A stretch of DNA of 44,501 nt from Candidatus Cloacimonadota bacterium (GCA_030621085.1 JAUXIJ010000019.1:1-44501); one strand, 5' to 3'; shown: positions 24,192 to 32,649, counted from the stretch's first letter. Program-made: numbers and translations. Notes: generated by a model from the letters alone, not told the origin.

Positions 24192-24328
24192 TGACGTTTT
24201 TAAAACCCGCTATTTTTGTGTCAACTCTAAATTCTTCTATTAAAAACAAAATAACCGGTTATTTATTTGAAGCAAAAAACGCTTTAAAATCTCTTGACAC
24301 AAAACCCGCTTTTTTTTGTAGAACGTCA
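24192..24328. promoter_or_regulatory. Symmetric divergent promoter region (tRNA-Asn / ABC operon)
   Basis: Two near-mirror promoters face apart. The minus-strand one has TTGACACA (24224-24217) and then AACGTCA (24198-24192). The plus-strand one has TTGACACA (24294-24301) and then AACGTCA (24322-24328). The TTGACA boxes fit -35 elements for the tRNA-Asn cluster and the ABC operon. -10 elements are weak (TAAAAA-like and TGTAGA-like). No gene lies in this gap. Confidence 0.5.
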
Positions 24329-24360
24329 GTGCTATTAGAAAAAATAAAAGGAGAAATTGA

Positions 24361-25293
24361 ATGATTCAACTTCAAAATCTAAGCAAGGATTTTGGCACAC
24401 TTCGAGCGGTTGATAGCATCAATTTTGATATCAACGAGGGTGAGATCCTTGGTTTTCTGGGACCGAATGGTGCCGGTAAAACCACTACCCTCAGAATGAT
24501 AAGTTGCTTTCTTGATCCAACCGCAGGAAATATTCATATTGGAAAATACAACGTTCGTGAACATTCACTGCAGATACGCAAAATGATCGGATATCTTCCC
24601 GAACATAATCCGCTTTATACAGAAATGACCGTATATGATTATTTACAATTCATAGCCGAGATCCGAGAGATCACAAATTTTAAAAAACGTTTAAAAGAGG
24701 TTTTAGAACAATGTGGTTTACATGGTGTTATTCATAAACCGATAAACATTCTATCGAAGGGTTATAAACAACGCGTAGGATTTGCTCAGGCTATTTTGCA
24801 TGATCCAAAGATACTGCTGTTAGACGAACCGACTTCCGGTCTTGATCCCAACCAGATTGTGGAGATCCGAAAACTTATCAAAGAACTGGGAAAGGAAAAA
24901 ACTCTCCTAATCTCAAGTCATATTTTGCAGGAAGTTCAGGCAGTTTGTGACCGCATTGTTATCATCAACGAAGGGAGGATAGTTGCAGACGGTTCTACGG
25001 AAGAACTGAAATCAAGCTTCCAGAACAAAACCAGGCTCGAACTGGAACTAAATGCTTCCGAAAAAGAATTGAAACAAATGACAGATAAATTGAAAAACAT
25101 AAGCATCAATTCTATTACGCCTAAAGAAGATAAATATAATTTAACCGAATTAGAATACGATAGTATTGCAGATAGACGTGTTGATATTTATAATTACATC
25201 AAAGCTAAAAAATGGACACTTTTAGAAATGCACAGGGTAAATGTAAGTTTGGAAGCTGTCTTTAGAAATCTTACCATCGAAGGAGGAGAATAA
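24361..25293 (+). CDS. ABC transporter ATP-binding protein (GldA-like)
   Basis: 310 residues. The nucleotide-binding domain is complete: Walker A GPNGAGKT (34-41), signature LSKGYKQR (131-138), Walker B ILLLDEP (151-157) and H-loop His187. The C-terminal 90 residues form the extension usual in the GldA/NosF-like export class. It should power the permease encoded next. AAGGAGA precedes the start, and the stop overlaps the next start (TAATG). The gene trio plus DUF4340 resembles the GldA-GldF-GldG module known from gliding Bacteroidetes, but such modules are widespread in non-gliding bacteria. Confidence 0.9.
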   Translation: MIQLQNLSKDFGTLRAVDSINFDINEGEILGFLGPNGAGKTTTLRMISCFLDPTAGNIHIGKYNVREHSLQIRKMIGYLPEHNPLYTEMTVYDYLQFIAEIREITNFKKRLKEVLEQCGLHGVIHKPINILSKGYKQRVGFAQAILHDPKILLLDEPTSGLDPNQIVEIRKLIKELGKEKTLLISSHILQEVQAVCDRIVIINEGRIVADGSTEELKSSFQNKTRLELELNASEKELKQMTDKLKNISINSITPKEDKYNLTELEYDSIADRRVDIYNYIKAKKWTLLEMHRVNVSLEAVFRNLTIEGGE

Positions 25294-26006
25294 TGAATTA
25301 CGCATCAATTATCGCTAAAAAAGAGATAAGAGGTTATATCACTTCTCCCGCCGCTTACATCGTCCTGGTAATTTTCCTGCTTTTAGCTGGTTGGTTCTTT
25401 GCTAATCCGCTTTTTCTCAACAACCAGGCAGATATGAGAGGTCTTTTCAGCTTAATTCCCATCATTTACCTGTTCTTTATTCCTGCCATTACTATGGGTC
25501 TTCTGGCTAAGGAAAGAAATAGTGGAACCATAGAACTATTAACCACTCTTCCTATTAAAGATTCCGATATTATCATGGGCAAATTCTGGGCTTCATTGTT
25601 ACTGATTGGTATCGGACTTCTATTCACTTTGATACACGTTCTTACCATTGTTATTTTAGGAAAGAATATTGATTATGGTTCAATTTTCTGTGGTTACTTA
25701 GGATTGATTCTTCTGGGTGGTGTTTACAGCGCAATTGGAGTTTTCAGTTCCAGTGTAACAAGTAACCAGATTGTAGCATTTATCATCAGTTTCTTTATTG
25801 TCTTCCTCCTTTTTATCCTGCAATATTCGCTTCTATTCATTCCGGGGTTTCTCACAGGGATTTTCCAATATCTAAGTGTTAGTTATCACTTTTCCAATAT
25901 TTCCCGGGGTGTTATCGATACCAGGAATATCATCTATTTTCTCAGCTTGATCGTAGTGTTTTTGAAATTATCGCAGTTTGCGCTATCATCCAGGAAATGG
26001 AAATAG
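25293..26006 (+). CDS. ABC transporter permease (GldF-like)
   Basis: 237 residues with about six membrane segments (near 20-40, 55-70, 95-125, 135-160, 165-195, 210-230). The ABC-2-type features IIAKKEIRGYITSPAAY at the N-terminus and FIPAITMGLLAKERNSGTIELL after the second helix are typical of GldF/NosY-class permeases. It is coupled to the ATPase gene by a 1-nt overlap and followed 9 nt later by the GldG-like gene. Substrate unknown. Confidence 0.88.
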   Translation: MNYASIIAKKEIRGYITSPAAYIVLVIFLLLAGWFFANPLFLNNQADMRGLFSLIPIIYLFFIPAITMGLLAKERNSGTIELLTTLPIKDSDIIMGKFWASLLLIGIGLLFTLIHVLTIVILGKNIDYGSIFCGYLGLILLGGVYSAIGVFSSSVTSNQIVAFIISFFIVFLLFILQYSLLFIPGFLTGIFQYLSVSYHFSNISRGVIDTRNIIYFLSLIVVFLKLSQFALSSRKWK

Positions 26007-26015
26007 GAGGAAATG

Positions 26016-27596
26016 ATGAAAAAGAATATCTGGTTCGATGTAATTATTTTAATAGCTATCATTGTTTTCATTAATCTTGTTTCACTTTCTATTTTTACCA
26101 GGATAGATCTTTCACAAGGCAAAATATATTCTCTGTCCAAATCCAGTAAACAGGCTGTAAAAAACCTGGAAGACAGGCTTGTGATAAAAGCATATTTTTC
26201 TAGGAATTTACCGGGAGAATATGCCGATGCGAGACGTTTTACTCAGGATATACTTTCTGAATACCAGGCATATTCACGCGGAAAGTTACGCTTCGAATTT
26301 ATTGATCCTACCAATGAAGAAAGCTTAAAAAAGGAAGCCCAGCAGAATCAGATCATGCCGGTTTCCATGCGGGTGGTAGAAAATGATAAATTAGAGATCC
26401 GTGAAGTGTATATGGGACTTGCCTTCCTGTACAAAGATAAAGTGGAATCATTACCTGTTATTCAGAATACTCGTGGCTTGGAATATGACATTACCAGCTC
26501 TATCAAAAAAATATCTGCTGCCGGTTTAAAAAAGGTAGCTTTCCTTGAATTACCCAAAGAGAATGAAATACCACAAATGCCCGGTCAGCCAAATATGAAC
26601 GATGAATTCGCTACAGTTCGCCAGTTTATCTCGGAAAGCTATGAAGTAAGTAAAACAGACCTGGTGAATCCGATAAAAGATGATATAGATGCACTGATAA
26701 TAGCCGGTGTTACGGATTCACTTTCCATTCCCCAACTATTCAACCTCGACCAATTCCTGATGCGCGGAGGAAACATACTGTTCTTCCAAGATCGTATAAG
26801 CACAGATCTGCAATCTCAGACGGCTGAACCTATCAATTCCAACCTGTTCGGTTTGATAGGCACTTACGGAGTTTTGATTAAATCCAACCTGGTTACCGAT
26901 GCAGTGTGTGGTCAGGTAAATGTTCAGCAGCAACGAGGAATGTTTAGAATGATGACTCCCGTAAGTTATCCATTCTTTCCTGTCATAAATAATGTAAATA
27001 AAGAAAATCTTATCGTAAAAAACCTGGATTTCATGCAGCTTATATTTGCTTCTGAAATCGATACAACTCAAATTGGCTCTGAAATTAATTTCGAACCGCT
27101 TTTTTATACTTCGGAAAATTCCGGTGAAGTAACAATGCCCAGACTCGATATTGGACTTCAAAGTTATATGAATCAGGATTTACGGAAGATGTTCATCGAA
27201 GAGCCAAAGATCGTAGCTGGGATTTACAGCGGTTTATTCAAAAGCTTCTTTGCACCTGGAATGGATAATCCCAATGTAATTTCCGAAACTTCTAATGGTA
27301 GGATTCTGTATGTAACCGATTCCGATTTTATAAAAGATGGAGCTGGTGTTGGTGTGAAAGGCAATCTCGATTTTGCTCTGAATTCAGTTGATTATATGGT
27401 TTCAGAAGAAGCACTTATCGAGATACGTTCCCGTGAAACAACGTTTAGACCATTGAAAGAGATCAGCAGTTCAGCCAGGAAATTTGTGAAATGGTTCAAC
27501 ATACTCTTCCCTTCTTTCCTGCTTATTATACTGGGTATTCTGCGCTATCGTGCCGAACTGAAAAGAAGAAAATTCATTGGAGAGCTTTATGAATAA
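26016..27596 (+). CDS. GldG-like ABC transport auxiliary protein
   Basis: 526 residues from ATG 26016, preferred to the adjacent ATG 26013 because AGGAGG (26005-26010) is then 5 nt away. An N-terminal membrane helix (about 5-28) precedes the characteristic RIDLSQGKIYSLSKSSKQAVKNL segment of the ABC_transp_aux family. A long extracytoplasmic region follows with VRQFISESYEVSK and DDIDALIIAG, then the amidotransferase-like ILFFQDR stretch. A C-terminal helix (about 490-512) ends in a basic tail. It is probably a membrane-anchored periplasmic partner of the transporter. The stop overlaps the next gene by 8 nt. Confidence 0.85.
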   Translation: MKKNIWFDVIILIAIIVFINLVSLSIFTRIDLSQGKIYSLSKSSKQAVKNLEDRLVIKAYFSRNLPGEYADARRFTQDILSEYQAYSRGKLRFEFIDPTNEESLKKEAQQNQIMPVSMRVVENDKLEIREVYMGLAFLYKDKVESLPVIQNTRGLEYDITSSIKKISAAGLKKVAFLELPKENEIPQMPGQPNMNDEFATVRQFISESYEVSKTDLVNPIKDDIDALIIAGVTDSLSIPQLFNLDQFLMRGGNILFFQDRISTDLQSQTAEPINSNLFGLIGTYGVLIKSNLVTDAVCGQVNVQQQRGMFRMMTPVSYPFFPVINNVNKENLIVKNLDFMQLIFASEIDTTQIGSEINFEPLFYTSENSGEVTMPRLDIGLQSYMNQDLRKMFIEEPKIVAGIYSGLFKSFFAPGMDNPNVISETSNGRILYVTDSDFIKDGAGVGVKGNLDFALNSVDYMVSEEALIEIRSRETTFRPLKEISSSARKFVKWFNILFPSFLLIILGILRYRAELKRRKFIGELYE

Positions 27597-28509
27597 GAAA
27601 CAAAAAATATCAATTGTTGTTCTGATAATTCTCATAATATTATTTATGATAACTAAGTTAAATGACAAAACCGAACGCAGGATCAGTTTCTTTGATGTGG
27701 ATTCTGTTCAAGTGGTGAAAATTGAAATCATAGCAACCGGAGACACACTTCTATTGGCAAAAAGCTCAAGTGGCTGGATGTTATCATATCCTATCGAATA
27801 TTCTATTAGTCCACGAAAAATGGAACAATTCTTTGAAGATGTGCTGAAAGTGGAAACTTCCAATCTTCCCATTTCGGAAGAAGAAAGCTCTTTTGAAACT
27901 TATAAACTTACAGACAGCCTAGCAACTACTCTTAAAATTTATGGTAAAAAAGATAAACTTCTGGATCATTCACTGGTGGGAAAGAGTTCTTCATACAACA
28001 ACTCACCAGCCAGAAAACAAGGAAGCAATAAGATATTCAGGTTGGAAAAAAATATTACCAACTACCTGAAAACCGATCCCAAGCAATGGAGAAAACGTGA
28101 AGTACTGGAACTGGATAAAAAGCAAATTGCAAAAATCTCAATTCTTTATAAAGATACAGGATACGAATTAACTGCAACAGATACATTATGGAAATATGAA
28201 GATGGTGAAGAGAGTATAACCATCCAGCATAGTAATACTGCCTTGCGTACAATTCTGAATTCGTTGAGTAAAGTTAATGTCACCGATTTCATCGATGAAG
28301 AAATTGATAGCATTCTTTTTAAGCTGCATAATCCCGCTCTGGAGATTGGCATAAACATGTTTGATGGGAAAAAATACTATTTACGGGCTGCAAAGGATGA
28401 AGAAAACAAATATCTTCTGCAGGTGAACAACAATACTGAACATCTCTACACTATTTATGAGAACTGGTTGAATAAATTTGAAAAAACTGCAGAAGATTTT
28501 AGGAAATAA
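27589..28509 (+). CDS. DUF4340-like membrane-anchored protein
   Basis: 306 residues from ATG 27589. It is preferred over an in-frame TTG at 27577 because GGAGAG sits 4 nt upstream and the basic N-terminus MNKKQK then leads directly into the membrane helix (about 6-22). The rest is extracytoplasmic and shows the DUF4340 pattern: VVKIEI, a Gly-Trp (SSGWMLSYPIEYSI), KVNVTDFID and LHNPALEIGI. Genes of this family regularly follow GldG-like genes and are thought to act with the transporter. Molecular function unknown. It closes the operon before a bidirectional terminator. Confidence 0.8.
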   Translation: MNKKQKISIVVLIILIILFMITKLNDKTERRISFFDVDSVQVVKIEIIATGDTLLLAKSSSGWMLSYPIEYSISPRKMEQFFEDVLKVETSNLPISEEESSFETYKLTDSLATTLKIYGKKDKLLDHSLVGKSSSYNNSPARKQGSNKIFRLEKNITNYLKTDPKQWRKREVLELDKKQIAKISILYKDTGYELTATDTLWKYEDGEESITIQHSNTALRTILNSLSKVNVTDFIDEEIDSILFKLHNPALEIGINMFDGKKYYLRAAKDEENKYLLQVNNNTEHLYTIYENWLNKFEKTAEDFRK

Positions 28510-28549
28510 AGAAATACTGCTTTTGTGAGTTGTATTTATTTTATAATAT

Positions 28550-28578
28550 AAAAGCCACCAAATAGTTTGGTGGCTTTT
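28550..28578. terminator. Bidirectional terminator
   Basis: GCCACCAAA (28554-28562), loop TAG, TTTGGTGGC (28566-28574), with A-tract left and T-tract right. It separates the ABC operon from the convergent secreted-protein gene. Confidence 0.88.
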
Positions 28579-28593
28579 ATAAATAAGTAAAAT

Positions 28594-30024
28594 CTATTTC
28601 AACAACACCATCTTCTTAACTTTGGAATGTTTACCTGCTTCCATTTTATAAAAATAAATTCCAGAAGAAAAACCTTCAGCATTCCATTCAATTGAGTTCT
28701 GTTCATTACATATTGCCAATATTTCAACGATTTGACCTTTAATGTTATATATCTCGATATTTACATTTTCAGAATTTATAGGTAATTCATAATTAATAAT
28801 TGTCGAAGGATTAAAAGGATTAGGGTAATTCATTAACCTGTATTTTGAAATTGATAATTCATAATTATATGCAATGTTCCCATCTGTTACATGAATATAG
28901 TCTTTACGATATGCTTCATCTTCAATTGCAAAGGCTGTGATTTTCAACCTTACTGTATAAGAACCTGTATCCTGATAAGTATATTCCGGATTTTGTTCAT
29001 ATGAGTCAATAATTCCGTCATCGTTGAAGTCCCACTCCCAACTCCAAATATCCTCACCACTTGAAAGATCAGTGAATTGAACTGCGAGTGGTGTTGTGCC
29101 TGCGGTAGGAGTAGCTTCAAAATTTGCATAATAAGGTTCGGGACCAATCGAAACAGGATGATAAATTGTGAAAGTCTCACCATAATCCAGACTATGGTAA
29201 ATATAAATATGATTAATGAAATGCATTAATTGAATACATTCAAAAAGTATATACAATTCACCTGGTTGTCTACCGCCTACAATGCCTTTAATTGGTAAGT
29301 TTGGACAGTTGAATGTGTTCTTTAATTCCCAAGAACTACCATAATCGTTACTATATATTAACTCTTTACCTAAACCATCCCAAGTATTATCATAAAACAA
29401 GAAAAGTTCACCATTCTCAAACCCCCGACTTAAATACATGTTGGTGGACCAATGCATATTAAATACATACTGGATATCCAAATTACCAAAATTATCATTG
29501 GATATCAAAATATATATAGAATCTGGCTCAATACCACTGGTTATTCCATAACCACAATCAATCTGATTATCAATTTCGCCTGTTTTAAAACCACCAAAGA
29601 ACCCATTAAGCTGATGTTGAATGAAGTTGATACCATAGTCATTGCTATGGCTTTCTATCGTATTGTATAAAACCCCTTCACTTCTCCCACTGTTTACTCT
29701 AGAGATTGAACCATTTCTAAATATCCAACTTCCCTGTTGACCGTAATTATTTGAATAATAGAGATCCATAAATTGTAGGATACAATAAACACTACCAGAT
29801 GTTAAATCTGCACAAATGCTTTCAATTTGATTGTAATAATAAGAACTATCCATGCATGTGACCGTCTCTCCAAAATCAGTAGAATGGTAAATTCCTTCAC
29901 CGGTTACTGTTGGTCCAATGAAGTATATTTTTCCAATATCGGGACCACGAGTGATAGCGTAGTCGGCGAATAAAATTGAGCTTATAAATGTTAAAAACAA
30001 TAAAAGTAAAATAGTATTTTTCAT
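28594..30024 (-). CDS. Secreted BNR-repeat and PKD protein with sorting domain (paralog 1)
   Basis: 476 residues. Signal peptide (MKNTILLLLFLTFISSILFA), then a propeller-like region (about 21-310) with several BNR/sortilin-type blades (YHSTDFGET, YSNDYGSSWE, YHSLDYGET). A PKD domain follows (about 313-395; PLAVQFTDLS, WEWDFNDDG, YTYQDTGSYTV), and then a type A / FlgD-like sorting domain (NYPNPFNPSTIINY, YNIKGQIVEI, SSGIYFYKM). It is exported and probably cell-surface. It is closely similar along its length to the gene at 30386-31858, so the two are a tandem duplication. GAGGG precedes the start. Confidence 0.82.
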   Translation of the reverse strand: MKNTILLLLFLTFISSILFADYAITRGPDIGKIYFIGPTVTGEGIYHSTDFGETVTCMDSSYYYNQIESICADLTSGSVYCILQFMDLYYSNNYGQQGSWIFRNGSISRVNSGRSEGVLYNTIESHSNDYGINFIQHQLNGFFGGFKTGEIDNQIDCGYGITSGIEPDSIYILISNDNFGNLDIQYVFNMHWSTNMYLSRGFENGELFLFYDNTWDGLGKELIYSNDYGSSWELKNTFNCPNLPIKGIVGGRQPGELYILFECIQLMHFINHIYIYHSLDYGETFTIYHPVSIGPEPYYANFEATPTAGTTPLAVQFTDLSSGEDIWSWEWDFNDDGIIDSYEQNPEYTYQDTGSYTVRLKITAFAIEDEAYRKDYIHVTDGNIAYNYELSISKYRLMNYPNPFNPSTIINYELPINSENVNIEIYNIKGQIVEILAICNEQNSIEWNAEGFSSGIYFYKMEAGKHSKVKKMVLLK

Positions 30025-30072
30025 TTTATCCCTCTTTTACTCTATGATTAAAATTTTATTTTCACTTTAATG

Positions 30073-30375
30073 TCAAATATAATTTACATTGTCGCATTCC
30101 GGAATTGCAATTAAAAATGATATAATTGGTACTTCAGGATTTCCAATTGAATCCGTTTTTGTATGTTCCGGAATTGATACTCTTTGAAAACTATTGACGT
30201 CATTGCTATTCATACCAGGTATAGTAACTTCGAATTCAACAAACGAATTGTTGGATTGAATTACAATATTTTCAGGTGTTATGTTATCACTATTATCAAA
30301 GCTGATCCATTCTTCTGACCGAAGATTGATATTTACTACGAATAAAACTAAAAAGATAAAATAAATCTTTTTCAT
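30073..30375 (-). pseudogene. Truncated gingipain-type (C25) protease, propeptide fragment only
   Basis: 100 residues with an intact beginning: AAGGAG 6 nt before ATG 30375, and a signal peptide (MKKIYFIFLVLFVVNINLRS). The rest resembles the N-terminal propeptide of C25 (gingipain) proteases: VEFEVTIPGM, FQRVSIPEHTKTDSIGNPEVPIISFLIAIPE. The frame then stops (TGA), just where the propeptide continues in full-length members, and only 48 nt separate it from the next gene. The catalytic and C-terminal parts are absent from the window. Likely a deletion remnant. A small secreted inhibitor-like product cannot be excluded. Confidence 0.6.
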
Positions 30376-30385
30376 GATTTTCTCC

Positions 30386-31858
30386 TTATTTTAATAAAAG
30401 CATTTTGTTTACTTGTGAATTTGGTAAATTTAATTTATACAGATATATCCCCGAAGAGATTGGTTTATTGTCGTTATCAGTGCCATCCCATACGATTGAA
30501 GACTTTAGTCCGGCGTAGCCTGATTGATTATTGAATATTGAATATTGTCGTATCTTCTGTCCTTTGATATTATAAATTATTATCTCCGTGCTCTCAGTGT
30601 GCTCTGTGGTGAGATTAAATGAAATCGTTGTGGTTGGATTGAAGGGATTGGGATAGTTTTTCAACTCGTAATTCACAATTCCTAATTCGTAATTATCTTT
30701 TCCGCTTCCTTCTATTGCATGAATATAGTCTTTACGATAAGCATAAGCTTCTTCTCCAATACCACCACCAGTAAGGATATGCAACCTGACAGAATATAAG
30801 CCTGTATCCTGGTAAGTATATTCGGGATGTTGTTCGTAGGAATCTATTTCACCATCATCATCAAAATCCCATTCCCACCCAAGTATCCAATTCGGATCAC
30901 CACCGGAAAGATCGGTAAATTGAACTGTAAGTGGTGCTGAACCGGATGTAGGAGTTGCTTCGAAGTCGGCAAAATGAGGATCGGGTCCGATGGCTATGGG
31001 GTGATAAATAGTAAAAGATTCACCATAATCAAGACTGTGGTAAATATAAGTATGACAAATAAAATGCATAGATTGAATATATTCAACTAACATATATACT
31101 TCACCTGGTTGCCTGCCACCTACAATGCCTTTAATCGGTAGATTCGGGCAATAGAATGTGTTTTTTAGCTCCCAAGTTTCACCATAATCGTTGCTAAACC
31201 ATAATTCTTTTTCTTCTTTATATATCGTTGTTTTATACAAATATAATTCACCCATTTCGGTTCCACGGCTTAATGAAAGTCTATGTGACCAATGCATGTC
31301 AAATACATGCTGGATTTCTAAATTTTCAAAATTATCATAAGAGATCAGCAGGAATAAGGAGTCTGGTATTCCGTTTGCTTCAGTTATTACATATCCAACA
31401 TTATCTTGATTATCAATTTCGGTAGCTTTTGTAGTACCGAAATAACCATTAAGTAGATGTTGAATAAAATTTATTCCATAATCATCACTATGACTCATTA
31501 TTTTATTATACAATATTCCTTCATTTCTTCCGCTGTTAACATCATAGGTACTACTATTCCTGTATACCCAGCTTCCTTGCTGTCCATAATTATTTGAATA
31601 ATAAAGACAATCCCATGGTCTAATACAATATAAACTTCCTGATGTTAAATCTGCACATATACTTTCAACCTCATTAGTACTATCCATGCATGTAGCTATC
31701 TCGCCCAAATCGGTAGAGCGGTAAATACCTTCACCGGTTACTGTTGGTCCAATAAAGTATATTTCACCGATATCCGGTCCTCTGGTTATTCTATAATCTG
31801 CTAATAATGTCGATAATGATATTATTAGAATAAATGGTATTATTATTACTCTTTTCAT
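30386..31858 (-). CDS. Secreted BNR-repeat and PKD protein with sorting domain (paralog 2)
   Basis: 490 residues with the same plan as the neighbouring paralog: signal peptide, BNR-type blades (YRSTDLGEI, FSNDYGETWE, YHSLDYGES), a PKD domain (PLTVQFTDLSGG, WEWDFDDDG, YTYQDTGLYSV) and a sorting domain (NYPNPFNPTTTISF, YNIKGQKIRQY, SSGIYLYKL). Long stretches such as NLPIKGIVGGRQPGE are identical between the two. It lies upstream on the minus strand and may be cotranscribed through the truncated protease gene (10-nt gap). The ligand is unknown. Confidence 0.82.
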   Translation of the reverse strand: MKRVIIIPFILIISLSTLLADYRITRGPDIGEIYFIGPTVTGEGIYRSTDLGEIATCMDSTNEVESICADLTSGSLYCIRPWDCLYYSNNYGQQGSWVYRNSSTYDVNSGRNEGILYNKIMSHSDDYGINFIQHLLNGYFGTTKATEIDNQDNVGYVITEANGIPDSLFLLISYDNFENLEIQHVFDMHWSHRLSLSRGTEMGELYLYKTTIYKEEKELWFSNDYGETWELKNTFYCPNLPIKGIVGGRQPGEVYMLVEYIQSMHFICHTYIYHSLDYGESFTIYHPIAIGPDPHFADFEATPTSGSAPLTVQFTDLSGGDPNWILGWEWDFDDDGEIDSYEQHPEYTYQDTGLYSVRLHILTGGGIGEEAYAYRKDYIHAIEGSGKDNYELGIVNYELKNYPNPFNPTTTISFNLTTEHTESTEIIIYNIKGQKIRQYSIFNNQSGYAGLKSSIVWDGTDNDNKPISSGIYLYKLNLPNSQVNKMLLLK

Positions 31859-32082
31859 TTTTCCAACTCCATATTATTACTTTCCCATTTCAATATAATA
31901 TTAACAGAATAACACACTTTATTATTGCCTCGTTGATTCAAAAACAAAATTGATTTTTTTAATTATTTCTGTCAAAGAAAATATTTTTTCTGAAAGAGAG
32001 AACAGAAGAAAACAGAAACTTTCTAAAAAAAATAATTTATAACATAAAATTACTATCAGGATCGGATATGTTATTTGGAATT
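31859..32082. other. AT-rich gap without a gene
   Basis: Very AT-rich sequence between the start of paralog 2 and the terminator at 32083. It should hold the promoter for the paralog pair, but no confident box was identified. No open frame with a credible start was seen. Confidence 0.5.
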
Positions 32083-32107
32083 AAAAAGCCGCTGCAAAAG
32101 CGGCTTT
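32083..32107 (-). terminator. Terminator distal to the CAU-tRNA remnant
   Basis: GCCGCT (32088-32093) and AGCGGC (32099-32104) with a 5-nt loop. On the minus strand five T follow. It is the last element of the tRNA / GIY-YIG cassette. A second hairpin (TTGTCCCGAA/TTCGGGACAA, 32126-32149) lies between it and the tRNA remnant. Confidence 0.8.
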
Positions 32108-32148
32108 ATTTGGCTTGCCAGAATGTTGTCCCGAAAGCATTCGGGACA

Positions 32149-32226
32149 AAGAATGGTGGGCCCATGAGGAATCGAATGAGCCTACGGCTCACAAGCTTCA
32201 CCAGCCTTTGGCTGGCTCTGACCGTC
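32149..32226 (-). pseudogene. Degenerate 3'-half copy of the CAU tRNA
   Basis: 32149-32176 matches 32545-32572 (T-loop, acceptor strand, CCA and the next bases of the intact tRNA) at 27 of 28 positions. 32216-32226 matches the variable loop and T-stem (32574-32584) at all 11. Between them one base of the tRNA is replaced by 39 nt containing two hairpins (TGAGCC-TAC-GGCTCA at 32177-32191 and CCAGCC-TTT-GGCTGG at 32201-32215). The 5' half of the tRNA is absent. It overlaps the 3' end of the GIY-YIG gene. Confidence 0.88.
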
Positions 32227-32457
32227 TTCAAACTTATCAAGCCAAGCTCTACCCACTCCGCTTTTTAGATATTTTTCATATTTCCTAGCAGATGAATAAT
32301 CGGGAAATTCTTTGGTATAAACCAATTTAAATTCACCGATAATCTGGCTTCCTTTTGAAGATTTTCGTTTATGTTCTGTTAACCTTCGTTCAAGATTATT
32401 TGTTATACCAACATATCTCTTTGTACCCTTCAAAACGTAAATAGTTATCAAAATCAT
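32182..32457 (-). CDS. GIY-YIG nuclease domain protein, CAU-tRNA associated
   Basis: 91 residues, a single GIY-YIG domain: TIYVLKGTKRYVGITNNL (IYV-x9-YVG), the helix LERRLTEHK with the catalytic Arg, and ARKYEKYLKSGVGRAWL with the catalytic Glu. It is clearly different in sequence from the GIY-YIG protein at 23706-23948. ATG 32457 directly abuts AAGGAG; TTG 32451 has better spacing (6 nt), so the true start may be there. The last about 14 residues (from DGQSQ to the stop) are translated from the tRNA remnant and its inserted hairpins, not from nuclease-family sequence. The gene follows the intact tRNA and its hairpin. Confidence 0.85.
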   Translation of the reverse strand: MILITIYVLKGTKRYVGITNNLERRLTEHKRKSSKGSQIIGEFKLVYTKEFPDYSSARKYEKYLKSGVGRAWLDKFEDGQSQPKAGEACEP

Positions 32458-32474
32458 CTCCTTAAAATAAGAAC

Positions 32475-32498
32475 GCCATCCTGCTTCCGCAAGATGGC
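32475..32498 (-). terminator. Hairpin after the CAU tRNA
   Basis: GCCATCCTGC (32475-32484) and GCAAGATGGC (32489-32498). On the minus-strand RNA the single mismatch becomes a G-U pair and the loop is GGAA, as in the tRNA-Asn terminator. The following T-tract is weak (GTTCTTATTTT). A perfect 14-nt palindrome AAGCTCATGAGCTT lies between it and the tRNA. Confidence 0.65.
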
Positions 32499-32549
32499 AT
32501 CTATCTGGCTTGCAATTCGAAGCTCATGAGCTTACGAATGAGCGAAGAA

Positions 32550-32625
32550 TGGTGGGCCCAAGAGGAATCGAACCTCTGACCGTCCGGTTATGAGCCGGAA
32601 GCTCTACCAACTGAGCTATAGGCCC
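32550..32625 (-). tRNA. tRNA with CAU anticodon (elongator Met or Ile2)
   Basis: 76 nt including encoded CCA (32550-32552). Acceptor GGGCCTA/TGGGCCC with A73. D-arm GCTC/GAGC. Anticodon stem TCCGG/CCGGA around CTCATAA. Variable loop CGGTC. T-arm AGAGG-TTCGATT-CCTCT. It is not initiator tRNA: the three G-C pairs of the initiator anticodon stem and the position 1-72 mismatch are missing. The GGCTCATAACC and GGGCCTATAGCTCAG blocks resemble isoleucine tRNAs, so a lysidine-modified tRNA-Ile(CAU) is at least as likely as Met. Confidence 0.93.
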
Positions 32626-32649
32626 CAAAAAATCAAATTCGATTTGTAA

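Noticed and set aside
24361..28509. Evidence for gliding motility
   Set aside because: Only GldA/F/G-like transporter genes are present. Such modules occur widely without gliding, and no other gld or spr genes are in the window.
32550..32625. Initiator tRNA-Met
   Set aside because: Lacks the G-C run of the initiator anticodon stem and has a paired 1-72 position.
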